Source: Mycolicibacterium moriokaense (GTDB taxonomy: Bacteria; Actinomycetota; Actinomycetes; Mycobacteriales; Mycobacteriaceae). Taken from it: a stretch of DNA of 64,000 bases. This document shows, one piece after another, positions 52,431-61,564 of the stretch. Where the stretch lies: NCBI RefSeq assembly GCF_010726085.1, contig NZ_AP022560.1, forward strand, positions 1,736,001-1,800,000, written 5' to 3'. The position numbers and the translations under genes were made by a program. A model generated the notes under the pieces. It ran no database searches, was not told the DNA's origin, and was given only the letters and a program-made list of their open reading frames with translations. Positions within the stretch are counted from its first letter, which is position 1. Every line of letters begins with the position of its first letter.

Positions 52431-52772
52431 TTATCCGAAGATCGTCCGGTACTCGGGGCAGTAGTTGTGGACCGCGGAGACGACGAACGTCGCGACCTGG
52501 TCGGTGGTCAGGTCCGTCTCGCCCTTGATCTCCAGGCCGAGGTCGACGGGGTCGGCGCCGCCGTCGATGGCGGTGCAGACGTCGTGGGCGGCGTAGATCG
52601 CGCTCTGCGGGCTGTCGTAGCCGATGCCCTCGGCGCTGAGATCGGCGAGGAAGTTGTCGTCAGCCGAGCTCATCGCGCTGGCGGTGCCTGCGGCGGTGAA
52701 AGCGGCCAGTCCGAGCGCACCCGCGACGATGGCGGTGCCGGCGAACTTGGTGACTCCGTTGCGAGCGAACAT
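52431..52772 (-). CDS. DUF732 secreted protein
   Basis: 113 residues from ATG 52772. A signal peptide ending TASA precedes the DUF732 domain: DDNFLADLSAEGIGYDSPQSAIYAAHDVCTAIDGGADPVDLGLEIKGETDLTTDQVATFVVSAVHNYCPEY, with the conserved Cys pair (VC, YC). A very common mycobacterial exported family; function unknown. Confidence 0.88.
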   Translation of the reverse strand: MFARNGVTKFAGTAIVAGALGLAAFTAAGTASAMSSADDNFLADLSAEGIGYDSPQSAIYAAHDVCTAIDGGADPVDLGLEIKGETDLTTDQVATFVVSAVHNYCPEYRTIFG

Positions 52773-52930
52773 GTGGACTCCTGATGTCGATTCCGTCCGG
52801 TGGTTTTCCGGGTCGACATCAGAGTCGGATAGCGGCCTTGATGGATCCTTGTCAGATTCTTGGCGGCTTCTTGGCGGTTTCGGCGTGCTCAGTCACGCTG
52901 AGCGAGACCCAGCACGCCGAAACCGCTATT

Positions 52931-54682
52931 TCAGGCGAACTTCAGCCACCACTCGTGCAGGCCGGCGAGGTCCGGGCCCTGCGCATCGCCGATCAACAGC
53001 TTCTCGTTGTAGGTCCATGTCACGTCCTGGCGGCCGTTGAAAACGCCGCAGGCGATCCGGCCCTCGACCTTGTCCGGCGTCTCGGTGTAGTGCCACGTCG
53101 TCGGCGAATCGGCGTTGCTGTTGGGGCACGGCACCAGGTCCGAGTTCGCGGCGACGGAGTCGTCGAAGGCCCGGTCCAGGGCGGCCTGGTCGGCGAACAG
53201 CGAATACCGGGCATTCTCGGGGCCGCCCTCGGGTGACGCCGGACCGCAGTCGACGGTCGCAAGGGCGCCCGTCGCGGGCGGGCTCGCCGGCTCGCACACA
53301 CCGGCGTCGTAGCCGCGCGGCAGCGCCGCCATCAGCTTCGCTTCGAACGAGTCCGGATTCTGTGTCGGCGTCGTCGTGCGTGGCGTGCGCCTGGTGGTCC
53401 GTTCGCTGGTCATTGTCGTCGTGCTGGTGTCCGACGTACCCATGCCCGACGTCGACGAGTCGTTCCCGCCGACGATCCACCAGATCCCGAGGCCACCGAG
53501 GACCAGCACGAACACCGCGGCGACGGCCGCCAGCGGAATCCACGGAACCTTCGACCCACCCGACGACGGCGGACCGGGGGGCGGCGGTGTGGCCGACCAC
53601 ATGGGCCCGCTCGGCGGCCCGATCGGCCCACTCGGCGGGGGACCGGTGTGGAACGCCGCGGGTCGAGGGCCCGACGGCGGCGGGGGTGGCTGTGCGACGG
53701 GGTAAGACCCCGGCGTCGGCGGTGACCCCGGCGGCGGCGTGTGAGACACCGAGTAAGGCGGCGGGGTGGGCAACGGCGTCGGCGGCACGGGCCTGGTCGC
53801 GGCCTCGCTGCGCTGCAGGATGGTCGCCGCCTGATCCTGCTCCTGATGGGTCAGCGCAGCGGTTGCGGCCGCCGCCAGATCACCCGCACTGGCGTAGCGA
53901 TCCTCCGGCTTCTTCGCCATGCCGCGGGCGATCACCTCGTCGAATCTGCCCGGAATTCCCGGCCGTTCCACGCTGGGCTTGGGGATGGGGTGCATCAGGT
54001 GCGCGGTGATGATGACGCTGACGCTGTCACCGGGATACGGCTGACCACCAGTGAGGCATTCGTGCAGCACGCACGCCAACGCATAGATGTCAGCGCGGTA
54101 GGTGACCTCATCGCGGGTGAACCGCTCGGGAGCCATATAGGCGTATGTGCCGACCGCCGTGCCGAGTTCGGTGAGCTTCTCGTCGGTGGCGGCGTTGGCG
54201 ATGCCGAAGTCGACCAGGTACGCGAAGTCGTCGCGGGTGATGATGATGTTCTCGGGCTTGACGTCGCGGTGCATCACTCCGCTTTCGTGCGCCGCGTCGA
54301 GCGCCGACGCGATCTGCCGCACGATCGCCACGGCCCGCGCGGGCGTCAACGGCCCGTACGCCTTGAGCATCTTGCGAAGGTCTTGGCCCTCGATCATGCG
54401 CATGTCGACGTAGAGCAGCCCGTCGATCTCGCCGTAGTCGTGGATCGGGACGACATGGGGTTCCTGCAGCCGTCCGGCCGAATGCGCTTCGCGCTGCAGC
54501 CGCTTACGGAAGACCGGATCGTTGGACGCCGACTCGGGCAACAGCTTCAGCGCGACGATGCGGTCCTTGACAGTGTCCTCGGCCTCGTAGACCTCTCCCA
54601 TGCCGCCCTTGCCCAGCAGCCGACGCAGTCGGTACGGGCCGATCTGCGTACCAACGCGTGACTCCTTTTCGGCGTCGCTCAC
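52931..54682 (-). CDS. pknH: PknH-like transmembrane Ser/Thr kinase with a distinct sensor domain
   Basis: 583 residues from GTG 54682 (AGGAGAG eight bases upstream). Kinase domain: LGKGGMGEVYEAEDTV, the VALKLL Lys, MHRDVKPENI, VDFGIAN, GTYAYMAPERF. A Pro-rich juxtamembrane stretch of about 100 residues, one membrane span (LAAVAAVFVLVLGGLGIWWIV) and an external domain of about 150 residues with four Cys follow. M. tuberculosis PknH has a similar kinase domain and is adjacent to embR, but its sensor domain is longer and different as I recall it. It probably phosphorylates EmbR. Confidence 0.85.
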   Translation of the reverse strand: MSDAEKESRVGTQIGPYRLRRLLGKGGMGEVYEAEDTVKDRIVALKLLPESASNDPVFRKRLQREAHSAGRLQEPHVVPIHDYGEIDGLLYVDMRMIEGQDLRKMLKAYGPLTPARAVAIVRQIASALDAAHESGVMHRDVKPENIIITRDDFAYLVDFGIANAATDEKLTELGTAVGTYAYMAPERFTRDEVTYRADIYALACVLHECLTGGQPYPGDSVSVIITAHLMHPIPKPSVERPGIPGRFDEVIARGMAKKPEDRYASAGDLAAAATAALTHQEQDQAATILQRSEAATRPVPPTPLPTPPPYSVSHTPPPGSPPTPGSYPVAQPPPPPSGPRPAAFHTGPPPSGPIGPPSGPMWSATPPPPGPPSSGGSKVPWIPLAAVAAVFVLVLGGLGIWWIVGGNDSSTSGMGTSDTSTTTMTSERTTRRTPRTTTPTQNPDSFEAKLMAALPRGYDAGVCEPASPPATGALATVDCGPASPEGGPENARYSLFADQAALDRAFDDSVAANSDLVPCPNSNADSPTTWHYTETPDKVEGRIACGVFNGRQDVTWTYNEKLLIGDAQGPDLAGLHEWWLKFA

Positions 54683-54736
54683 CGGGGGCCTCTCCTCAGG
54701 GGGTGTCTTGCCGGGCAAACACACCCTAATGCCGCA

Positions 54737-55876
54737 CTACGCCGAGCGCGGCTCGATCTCGAACGTGAACTCGTGATCGCAAATGCGGATCTTGTCGCCG
54801 TCGCCCAGCGTCGCGGTGCCCCGAATCCGCTCTCCCCGCACGTCAATGCCGTTGGCCGAGCGCAGATCGGTGATGACGAAGCTGGTTCCGGTATCGATGA
54901 TCACAGCGTGATGACGGCTGACATTGCTGTCGTCGAGCACGATGTCGTTATCGGAGAGCCGCCCGATCCTGGTGGCCGTCGCCGTCAACGGATAGGCGGG
55001 TCCGGCCGCCGACCGCAGCGTCGCCAGCGCCGCCGTCGATTGGACCGAGGTCCGCATGTCGATGTCGCTGATCTGGTGTACCGCCGTGGTCTTCGCGGCG
55101 CCTTTGAGGTCCAACGACTCCTGCCGCAGGATCTTTTCGTGCAGCGCACGGACGGTCGGCCCCGGGTCGATGCCCAGGTCTTCGGCCAGCGTCGACTTCA
55201 GCCGTTGGTAGGCGTCCAGCGCCTCGGACTGGCGTTCGGCCGCGTAGTAGGCGGTGATCAGCTGCGCCCACAACGGCTCGCGGTACGGGTACTCCACCGT
55301 CAGGCTCTCGAGCTCGCCGATCACGGCATACGCACGCCCGCAAGCGATTTCGGCTTCGGCACGGGCGGTGTGCGCCACCACCTTGTCTTCCGTGAGCGCC
55401 GTGGCGAACACATTGACGAACTGGAAGGTACGCAGGTCGTCGAGGACGGGGCCGCGCCACTCGGCCAGTGCGTTGGTCAGGTGGCGGCTGGCCTCCTCGA
55501 AGCGGCCCGCCGCGGCGGCGTGCACCCCGGCGGCCTTCTCGGCCACGAATCGGCCGATATCGCAGTCGGAGTCGGGAACGTTGAGCCGGTATCCGGGTGG
55601 GGCGTTGACCAACATCGTCTTCGGATCCGCGCCCGCTGCGCTGATCAGCTTGCGCAGATTGGAGATGTAGGAGTGCAGGCTGGCCCTGGCCTCCGGCGGC
55701 GGCCCCTCCTCCCACGCCGCGGTGATCAGGGCATCGATCGACACCGGCCGGTTTCGATTCATCACCAGCATCGCCAGCACGGCCCGCAGTTTGGGGGTGC
55801 CCAGCGTGATCGGCGCGCCGTCGGCCGTCATCTGCAGGGGCCCCAGCACGCCGAATCCGATCTTGATCGAAGCCAT
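54737..55876 (-). CDS. embR: EmbR, SARP-type regulator with FHA domain
   Basis: 379 residues from ATG 55876. The N-terminal winged-helix (FGVLGPLQMTADGAPITLGTPKLRAVLAMLVMNRNRPVSIDALI) and BTAD domain (ADPKTMLVNAPPGYRLNVPDSDCDIGRFVAEKAAGVHAAAAGRFE...) are followed by a C-terminal FHA domain: ATRIGRLSDNDIVLDDSNVSRHHAVIIDTG...LRSANGIDVRGERI. Closely parallels M. tuberculosis EmbR, which binds phosphorylated PknH and activates embCAB arabinosyltransferase genes. The kinase gene lies 54 bases downstream, as in M. tuberculosis. Confidence 0.93.
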   Translation of the reverse strand: MASIKIGFGVLGPLQMTADGAPITLGTPKLRAVLAMLVMNRNRPVSIDALITAAWEEGPPPEARASLHSYISNLRKLISAAGADPKTMLVNAPPGYRLNVPDSDCDIGRFVAEKAAGVHAAAAGRFEEASRHLTNALAEWRGPVLDDLRTFQFVNVFATALTEDKVVAHTARAEAEIACGRAYAVIGELESLTVEYPYREPLWAQLITAYYAAERQSEALDAYQRLKSTLAEDLGIDPGPTVRALHEKILRQESLDLKGAAKTTAVHQISDIDMRTSVQSTAALATLRSAAGPAYPLTATATRIGRLSDNDIVLDDSNVSRHHAVIIDTGTSFVITDLRSANGIDVRGERIRGTATLGDGDKIRICDHEFTFEIEPRSA

Positions 55877-55923
55877 CGCGCCAATTGTCACCCCCACGGG
55901 GCGAGAAGTGGTGTAGACCGGAA

Positions 55924-55937
55924 TAGAACGTGTTCTA
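55924..55937. promoter_or_regulatory. KstR-type operator
   Basis: TAGAACGTGTTCTA, a 14-bp near-perfect palindrome matching the KstR consensus TnnAACnnGTTnnA. It lies 17 bases before the ATG of the next gene and overlaps its leader. KstR represses sterol and cholesterol catabolic genes in actinobacteria. Confidence 0.8.
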
Positions 55938-55954
55938 GTTTTTAAGGAGGCGGT

Positions 55955-57004
55955 ATGGCTCTGAAGGTCGTGCAGTGGGCGACGGGTGGTGTCGGAGTCG
56001 CCGCCATCAAGGGCGTGTTCGAGCATCCTGACCTCGAAATCGTGGGCTGCTGGGTGCACTCGGCGGACAAGGCGGGCAAGGACGTCGGCGAGCTCATCGG
56101 TGGCGAGCCGATCGGCGTCACGGCGACCAACAGCGTCGACGAAATCCTCGCGCTGGACGCCGACGCGGTCATCTACTCGCCGCTGCTGCCCAACCCCGAC
56201 GAGGTCGCCGCCCTGCTGCGTTCCGGGAAGAACGTGGTGACCCCGGTCGGGTGGGTTTATCCCAGCGAGCGGCAGTCGGCGGCCCTTCGCGATGCGGCGC
56301 TCGAGGGTAATGCGACGCTGCACGGCACCGGAATGGCGCCCGGCGGCATCAGCGAGAAGTTTCCGCTGCTGTTCTCGGCGTTCTCGACCGGTGTGACATT
56401 CGTTCGTGCCGAGGAGTTCTCCGACCTGCGCACGTATGAAGCGCCCGACGTCGTGCGCCATGTCATGGGTTTCGGCGAGGTTCCCGACAAGGCTCTCAGC
56501 GGACCGATGCAGAAGCTGCTCGACGGGGGCTTCATCCAGGCCGTGAAGATGATCGTCGACAAGGTCGGCTTCAACGCCGATCCGAAAGTGCGCTCGTCAC
56601 AGGAGATCGCGGTCGCCACGGGTCCGATCGAATCGCCGATCGGCGTGATCGAGCCCGGCCAGGTCGCAGGCCGCAAGTTCCACTGGGAGGCGCTCGTCGG
56701 CGACAAGGTCGTCGTCCGCGTCACCGTGAACTGGCTGATGGGCGAGGAAAAGCTCGATCCCGCATGGACATTCGGCCCCGAAGGGCAGCGGTACGAGATG
56801 GAGATCCAGGGAAATCCCGACATCTCGATCACGGTGAAAGGCTTCCAGTCCGCCGTCGGTGGCGAGGGGCCGGAATACGGCATCGTCGGCACCGCAGCGC
56901 ATTGCGTGAACTCGGTGCCTGCCGTCTGCGCCGCAGCGCCCGGGATCGCCACGTACCTGGACCTACCGTTGATCAGCGGTAAGGCCGCGCCCGCGCTGAG
57001 CTAG
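55955..57004 (+). CDS. DapB-like NAD(P)-dependent dehydrogenase, KstR-controlled
   Basis: 349 residues from ATG 55955 (AAGGAGG). The Rossmann opening VVQWATGGVGVAAIKGVFEHPDLEIVG, then ADAVIYSPLLPNPDEVAALLRSGKNVVTPVGW, matches the dihydrodipicolinate reductase-like family abundant in mycobacteria. The C-terminal half (DKVVVRVTVNWLMGEEKLDPAW...) is specific to this group. It is not a lysine gene by context. The KstR site suggests a redox step in sterol or related lipid metabolism. Confidence 0.82.
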   Translation: MALKVVQWATGGVGVAAIKGVFEHPDLEIVGCWVHSADKAGKDVGELIGGEPIGVTATNSVDEILALDADAVIYSPLLPNPDEVAALLRSGKNVVTPVGWVYPSERQSAALRDAALEGNATLHGTGMAPGGISEKFPLLFSAFSTGVTFVRAEEFSDLRTYEAPDVVRHVMGFGEVPDKALSGPMQKLLDGGFIQAVKMIVDKVGFNADPKVRSSQEIAVATGPIESPIGVIEPGQVAGRKFHWEALVGDKVVVRVTVNWLMGEEKLDPAWTFGPEGQRYEMEIQGNPDISITVKGFQSAVGGEGPEYGIVGTAAHCVNSVPAVCAAAPGIATYLDLPLISGKAAPALS

Positions 57005-57150
57005 CTCGTATCGAGGGCCGGACCGGACGTTGCCTATTGGGGTCCTACGGCCGAGATTGAACACAGGGTCGTCTCGCCGATCAACAGCCATGAGTGCAAT
57101 CTCGGTCATAGGACTGCAAATCGGACATGGTCGCCCCCGTTTGCACTGAG

Positions 57151-57897
57151 CTAATCGCGCGGCAGGATGCCGCCGTCGAGGGTGATGACCTTGTTGGTCA
57201 GATAACCGCTGCGCAGCATGGCGATTGCCATGTCGGCAACCTCGTCGGGACGACCGATGCGGCCGACGGGGATCGGGACCGGGGGAGTGCCGGTCTCCAG
57301 GTCGGCCGGAAACATCTTCGTCTCGCCCACCAGGGCTGGCGCCAGGCTGTTGACCGTGACGCCGTCGGCCGCGACGCGCGGTGCCAGGTGGTGCATGAGG
57401 CCATGCAGTCCCGCCTTGCTCGCCGCATAGTGGGCGCCGACCACACCGCCGGTCAGGGCGGCGACCGACGAGATGAACAGGATGCGCCCGTACTTGCGCT
57501 CGACCATCGCGGGCAGCACCTGCTGCGCCAACAACCACGGGGAGGTCAGGTTGACCGCCAGCGTCGCATTCCAGGACGCCAGATCGATTTTGCGCCAACC
57601 CTTTACGTCGGCCGTACCCGCATTGGCCACGAGCAGGTCGACGGGGCCCAGCTCCGCGTTGGCGTGCGCGACGAGGTCAGCGGCCGCCGAGGGATCGGAC
57701 AGGTCAGCCGCGACGACGGTCACCCGGCGGCCCAGTTCGCGGGCGTAGGCCGCGGCCACCTCGGCGTCGTCGGCGTTGCGCCCGTAGGACAGGCACAGAT
57801 CGGCACCCTCGTCGGCGAGCCGGCGCGCAATCGCCTTACCGATGCCGCCGGACGCGCCGGTCAGCAGCGCGACGCGGCCGGCCAGCGCCCCCGTCAC
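57151..57897 (-). CDS. Short-chain dehydrogenase/reductase
   Basis: 248 residues from GTG 57897. NAD(P) motif TGASGGIGKAIA, the NAG motif VANAGTAD, catalytic ISSVAAL Ser and YAASKAG Tyr/Lys, and a VNSLAPALV segment. The start overlaps the ADH stop (GTGA), so the two oxidoreductases are coupled. Substrate unknown; alcohol/ketone lipid intermediates are likely. Confidence 0.88.
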   Translation of the reverse strand: MTGALAGRVALLTGASGGIGKAIARRLADEGADLCLSYGRNADDAEVAAAYARELGRRVTVVAADLSDPSAAADLVAHANAELGPVDLLVANAGTADVKGWRKIDLASWNATLAVNLTSPWLLAQQVLPAMVERKYGRILFISSVAALTGGVVGAHYAASKAGLHGLMHHLAPRVAADGVTVNSLAPALVGETKMFPADLETGTPPVPIPVGRIGRPDEVADMAIAMLRSGYLTNKVITLDGGILPRD

Positions 57898-58937
57898 GGC
57901 TGAACCAGGATGCGGATCGGGTTGCCCTCCTGCCGTTCCAGCCGCTCGATGCCGACGCTGACGTCATCGAGTGCGACGATGTCGCTGATCGAACGCGAGA
58001 TGTCCAGGCGCCCAGTCGAAACCAATGTCGCCAAGGTGGCGATATCGACGTTCTGGTAGCCGAGGTGGCCCAGCACGTGTTTCTGCGTCAGCCCGAACAT
58101 GCTGGTCGGTCCGACGGTCGGAGATTCGGCGCTCATTCCGACGGCGACCAGCCGGCCGCCCACCGTCAGGCTGTCGAGAGCCTGTTCGAACGTCGACTTC
58201 AGGCCGACCGCGTCGAAGGCGACGTCGAGCTTGCGGCCCCCTGTCACGTCGGCGATCTTTTCGCCAAGTCGATCGTCGCGCGCGTCGAACGCGTGGTCGG
58301 CGCCCAGGGCGAGCGCGCGTTCGAGCACTTCGGGTTTGATGTCGACGGCGATCACCGGCACGGCGCCGACCAGCCGCGCGAGTTGCACGATGTGGGTACC
58401 GACGCCGCCGACGCCCCACACACCGACCGATTCCCCGATGCCGACCTTGCCGGTGCGCACCACCGCGCCGAACGGCGTCGACACCGCATCGGCCAGGATG
58501 GCCGCCTGCTCCAACGGGACGTTGTCGGGAACCCGGGTCAGGCCGAACGCCTGCGCGACGGTGTATTCCGCCCATCCGCCGTCGTAGGCGAACGCCATCA
58601 ACTGGATGGCCAGGCAGTTGGTCACGTCGCCGCGGCGGCAGTTCACACATCCCATGCACGGGCGGCCAGCCGCGACGACCACGCGGTCGCCCTCCTTCCA
58701 GCCGGTGACGTCGGGTCCGAGCTTGGCGATCGTGCCCGACGCCTCATGACCCTGGGTCACCACGGGCAGCATTGCCGGGAAGGTGCCGTTGATAAGGCTG
58801 AGGTCGGAGTGGCAGATGCCGCAGAACGCGACCTTGACCAAGACCTCGCCGGGCCCGGGCTCCGGTATCGGAACATCCTCCACCGCAATGGTCTTCGAGT
58901 CGGCATAGAAGCGCTGCGCCCGCATTGTGTCGACCAT
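57894..58937 (-). CDS. Zinc-containing alcohol dehydrogenase (MDR family)
   Basis: 347 residues from ATG 58937. Catalytic zinc residues in CGICHSD and GHEASG; structural zinc cysteines CMGCVNCRRGDVTNC; NAD-binding GVWGVGGVGTHIVQLARLVGA with D in VIAVDIK. Starts seven bases after the phosphatase stop and overlaps the SDR, making a likely three-gene operon. It oxidises a primary or secondary alcohol. Confidence 0.9.
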   Translation of the reverse strand: MVDTMRAQRFYADSKTIAVEDVPIPEPGPGEVLVKVAFCGICHSDLSLINGTFPAMLPVVTQGHEASGTIAKLGPDVTGWKEGDRVVVAAGRPCMGCVNCRRGDVTNCLAIQLMAFAYDGGWAEYTVAQAFGLTRVPDNVPLEQAAILADAVSTPFGAVVRTGKVGIGESVGVWGVGGVGTHIVQLARLVGAVPVIAVDIKPEVLERALALGADHAFDARDDRLGEKIADVTGGRKLDVAFDAVGLKSTFEQALDSLTVGGRLVAVGMSAESPTVGPTSMFGLTQKHVLGHLGYQNVDIATLATLVSTGRLDISRSISDIVALDDVSVGIERLERQEGNPIRILVQP

Positions 58938-58944
58938 GTCACTC

Positions 58945-59691
58945 CTAGGGGATGCGGTAGAAGGGATTCGGAAGCAGGTAGGTCTGTTGGGCGAAACCAC
59001 CGGCGAGGTCGGATGGCTGATCCCCGATGTTGGCGATGATCGTGTAACCTTCCGCCTCGATCGCGGCCCGCTGCGGCGCCTTGAAGTCAGCGGCGGAAAC
59101 ATAGTGGGCGCCAGTCGGTTCCATGATCAGACGCTCATATCCGGCGTAGCCGGTGTTCAGCAGATTACGTTCGGTGGAGGCGCGCTGAGATTCATCGCGG
59201 CCGGTGATGAAGAAGATCGTCGCGCCGCGCTCTTTCGCAGTGTTGAAGACGTCCATCGTCGGTGGAATCATCGTCGACCGCCCGCTCAGGTCCCATGCCA
59301 GCCAGCCGCAGGGTCCCTCGGGCAGCTGGTCGCACGGCCCGGTGCCGAAACGGCCGAAGTCGTTGGCCTTGATGGCTTCCCAGTTCGACAACGCGGTTTC
59401 GTCGACGTCGAACACCACCGCCGGGCGGGCGACGCGCGGGGCCTGCTCGTTGATCCACGCGATCGCGGGCGCGGCGGCCTGCTGCAGGTTCGTCAGGTAG
59501 GCACCGCTGTCGTAGTACGCGACGGCCTCGCGCTTGAGGTCGCCGACGTTGGCCGGCTGGACGGGCGACGGGATGATCGGCGCAGGTGGTGCGGGAGGCT
59601 GGGCGAGCACGGCCGGACAGCTCGCGAGGATCACCGCGGCGGCGCCGATGGCGGTGACGACGGCGGTGACGAAACCCCTACCGGGCATCAT
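58945..59691 (-). CDS. Secreted HAD-family acid phosphatase
   Basis: 248 residues from ATG 59691. The signal peptide ends about VLAQP, followed by a Pro-rich linker. HAD motif I is VVFDVDETALSNWE, motif II is FFITGRDESQR, and the end contains GDQPSDLAGG (motif IV). It resembles plant-type/class IIIB acid phosphatases. It acts outside the membrane on phosphomonoesters. Divergent from the patatin gene. Confidence 0.85.
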   Translation of the reverse strand: MMPGRGFVTAVVTAIGAAAVILASCPAVLAQPPAPPAPIIPSPVQPANVGDLKREAVAYYDSGAYLTNLQQAAAPAIAWINEQAPRVARPAVVFDVDETALSNWEAIKANDFGRFGTGPCDQLPEGPCGWLAWDLSGRSTMIPPTMDVFNTAKERGATIFFITGRDESQRASTERNLLNTGYAGYERLIMEPTGAHYVSAADFKAPQRAAIEAEGYTIIANIGDQPSDLAGGFAQQTYLLPNPFYRIP

Positions 59692-59760
59692 GGCTCGACC
59701 TTAACGCCCGCGCGGACCCGCGAACCGGCCGGTACCGCGGCGTTTGGCACACTCGCAGCC

Positions 59761-60618
59761 GTGACGACGAAACGGGCGCTGGTGCTCGCCGGTGGTGGGC
59801 TGGCCGGTATTGCGTGGGAGACAGGCATTCTGCGTGGCATCGCCGACGAATCACCAGCGACGGCGGAAGCGCTGCTGAACACCGAGGTCCTCGTGGGAAC
59901 GTCGGCGGGGTCGACGGTCGCCGCCCAGCTCGTCAGTGGGCTCGGTCTTGACGAGTTGTTCGAACGGCAGACCGCGGCGACGTCGACCGAGCTCAGCCCG
60001 AGGATCGGTGTCGACGAGATCACCGAGTTGTTCGTCGCCGCCATGCTGCAGCCGGGCGCGACGACCACTCAGAAGCTGCAGAAGATCGGTGCGATCGCGC
60101 TGTCGGCCGAGACCGTCCCCGAGTCCGTCCGGCGCGATGTGATCGCCAACCGGCTGCCGAGCCACGATTGGCCGGAGCGCGACGTGCGTATCTCCGCGAT
60201 CGACACCGCGACAGGCGAACTCGTGTCCTTCGACGCATCGTCGGGGGTCAGCCTCGTCGACGCGGTGGCCGCCAGCTGTGCCGTACCCGGTGCCTGGCCG
60301 CCGGTTACGATCGGCGACCGGCGCTACATGGACGGCGGAGTCGGCAGCACCGTCAACATGTCCCTGGCTGCCGACTGCGATGCAGCCGTCGTCCTTGTGC
60401 CGCAAGGCAAGTCATCGCCGTCACCGTTCGGCGACGGAACTGCCGCCGAGATCGAGGCGTTCGCCGGCGCGACGTATGCGGTGTTCGCCGACGACGAGGC
60501 GCTGGCGGCCTTCGGTCCGAACCCGCTCGATCCCGCATGCCGAGTGCCGTCCGCCTTGGCGGGGCGTCAGCAGGGCAGGCGGGTGGCGGCAGAGGTCGCC
60601 GACTTCATCGGTCGCTGA
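59761..60618 (+). CDS. Patatin-like phospholipase (first of a convergent pair)
   Basis: 285 residues from GTG 59761. The oxyanion loop GGGLAG, nucleophile VGTSAGS and dyad Asp in YMDGGVGSTVNM are all present. A longer frame starts far upstream but overlaps the phosphatase gene antisense and is not credible. It hydrolyses phospholipids or acylglycerols. The stop is one base from the stop of the facing patatin. Confidence 0.85.
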   Translation: MTTKRALVLAGGGLAGIAWETGILRGIADESPATAEALLNTEVLVGTSAGSTVAAQLVSGLGLDELFERQTAATSTELSPRIGVDEITELFVAAMLQPGATTTQKLQKIGAIALSAETVPESVRRDVIANRLPSHDWPERDVRISAIDTATGELVSFDASSGVSLVDAVAASCAVPGAWPPVTIGDRRYMDGGVGSTVNMSLAADCDAAVVLVPQGKSSPSPFGDGTAAEIEAFAGATYAVFADDEALAAFGPNPLDPACRVPSALAGRQQGRRVAAEVADFIGR

Positions 60619-60619
60619 A

Positions 60620-61549
60620 TCACGTTTTGGCAGAGGCGGTCTCGGGCTTCTCCAACCCGTCGAGCACCGTCGCCGTAAGTTCGCGGCCGATGTCGATGAC
60701 TTCGCTTGCGCGGTAGAACTCGAGGCTGCGGCACGCGGTCCGCGGCACCTCGATCAACACATCGGGGGGATATGCCGCCAAGGTGTGACGGGCCAGCGCC
60801 GCCTGCGCGATGTCGATCGTCCGGTTCATCACCTCGAAGCTGCCGAGCCGTGGCACCTCCTTCTGGGGTTCGATGAGTTTGTCCTCGGCCTCATCGGACT
60901 GGGCCGCGTCGAACAGCGCGGTCGTACTGCGCCACACACGTCCCAGCCATTCCGCGGTGGGCCTGGGTTCGGAGTCCTCGGGCTCCTCGCCACCCGCCTC
61001 GCTGCCGGCCAGGCTCACCGCGATCGTGAGATCGGCGTTGGCGGCGGCTATCGGCGCCATGGGCAGCGGGTCGAGGATGCCGCCGTCGGCCAGGAGCCGG
61101 CCGTCGAGCACATGCGGTGCGATCACTCCCGGGATCGCGATCGACGCCCGGATCGCGTGGTCGACGGGCCCGCGCTGCAGCCACACCGACTTCCCCGAGA
61201 GCAGGTCGGTGCTGACCGCCGTATAGGGGATCGGAAGCTCCTCGATCTTCACTTCGCCGAGGATGTCGCGGACCGCGTCGAGGATCTTCTCGGCGCGCAA
61301 CGCCCCGGCGGCCGTGATCTTCGGATCGAGAAGTCGAAGTATGGAGCGCTGGGTCAGCGACCTCGCCCAGTCGGCGAAATCGTCGAGCTTGCCCGCCGCT
61401 TGCAGGCCTCCGACGAGCGCACCCATCGACGATCCCGCGATGCCGACGATCTCGTAACCGCGGTCCTGCAGTTCGTCGATGACGCCGATGTGGGCGTACC
61501 CGCGAGCCCCTCCGCTGCCGAGGGCAAGGGCGACTCGCTTGCCAGCCAT
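60620..61549 (-). CDS. Patatin-like (RssA-type) phospholipase (second of the pair)
   Basis: 309 residues from ATG 61549. GSGGARGYAHIGVIDELQ, GIAGSSMGALVGGLQAAGK with the Ser nucleophile, and LLADGGILDPLPM with the Asp. It resembles the RssA/NTE-type family. It converges on the other patatin with a single intervening base, leaving no room for a conventional terminator between them. Confidence 0.87.
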   Translation of the reverse strand: MAGKRVALALGSGGARGYAHIGVIDELQDRGYEIVGIAGSSMGALVGGLQAAGKLDDFADWARSLTQRSILRLLDPKITAAGALRAEKILDAVRDILGEVKIEELPIPYTAVSTDLLSGKSVWLQRGPVDHAIRASIAIPGVIAPHVLDGRLLADGGILDPLPMAPIAAANADLTIAVSLAGSEAGGEEPEDSEPRPTAEWLGRVWRSTTALFDAAQSDEAEDKLIEPQKEVPRLGSFEVMNRTIDIAQAALARHTLAAYPPDVLIEVPRTACRSLEFYRASEVIDIGRELTATVLDGLEKPETASAKT

Positions 61550-61564
61550 AAGGCCATTCTGCGC

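Noticed and set aside
58927..60618. 563-residue plus-strand frame
   Set aside because: The first 280 residues are antisense to the phosphatase and have Arg/Gly-biased composition. The true patatin gene starts at GTG 59761.
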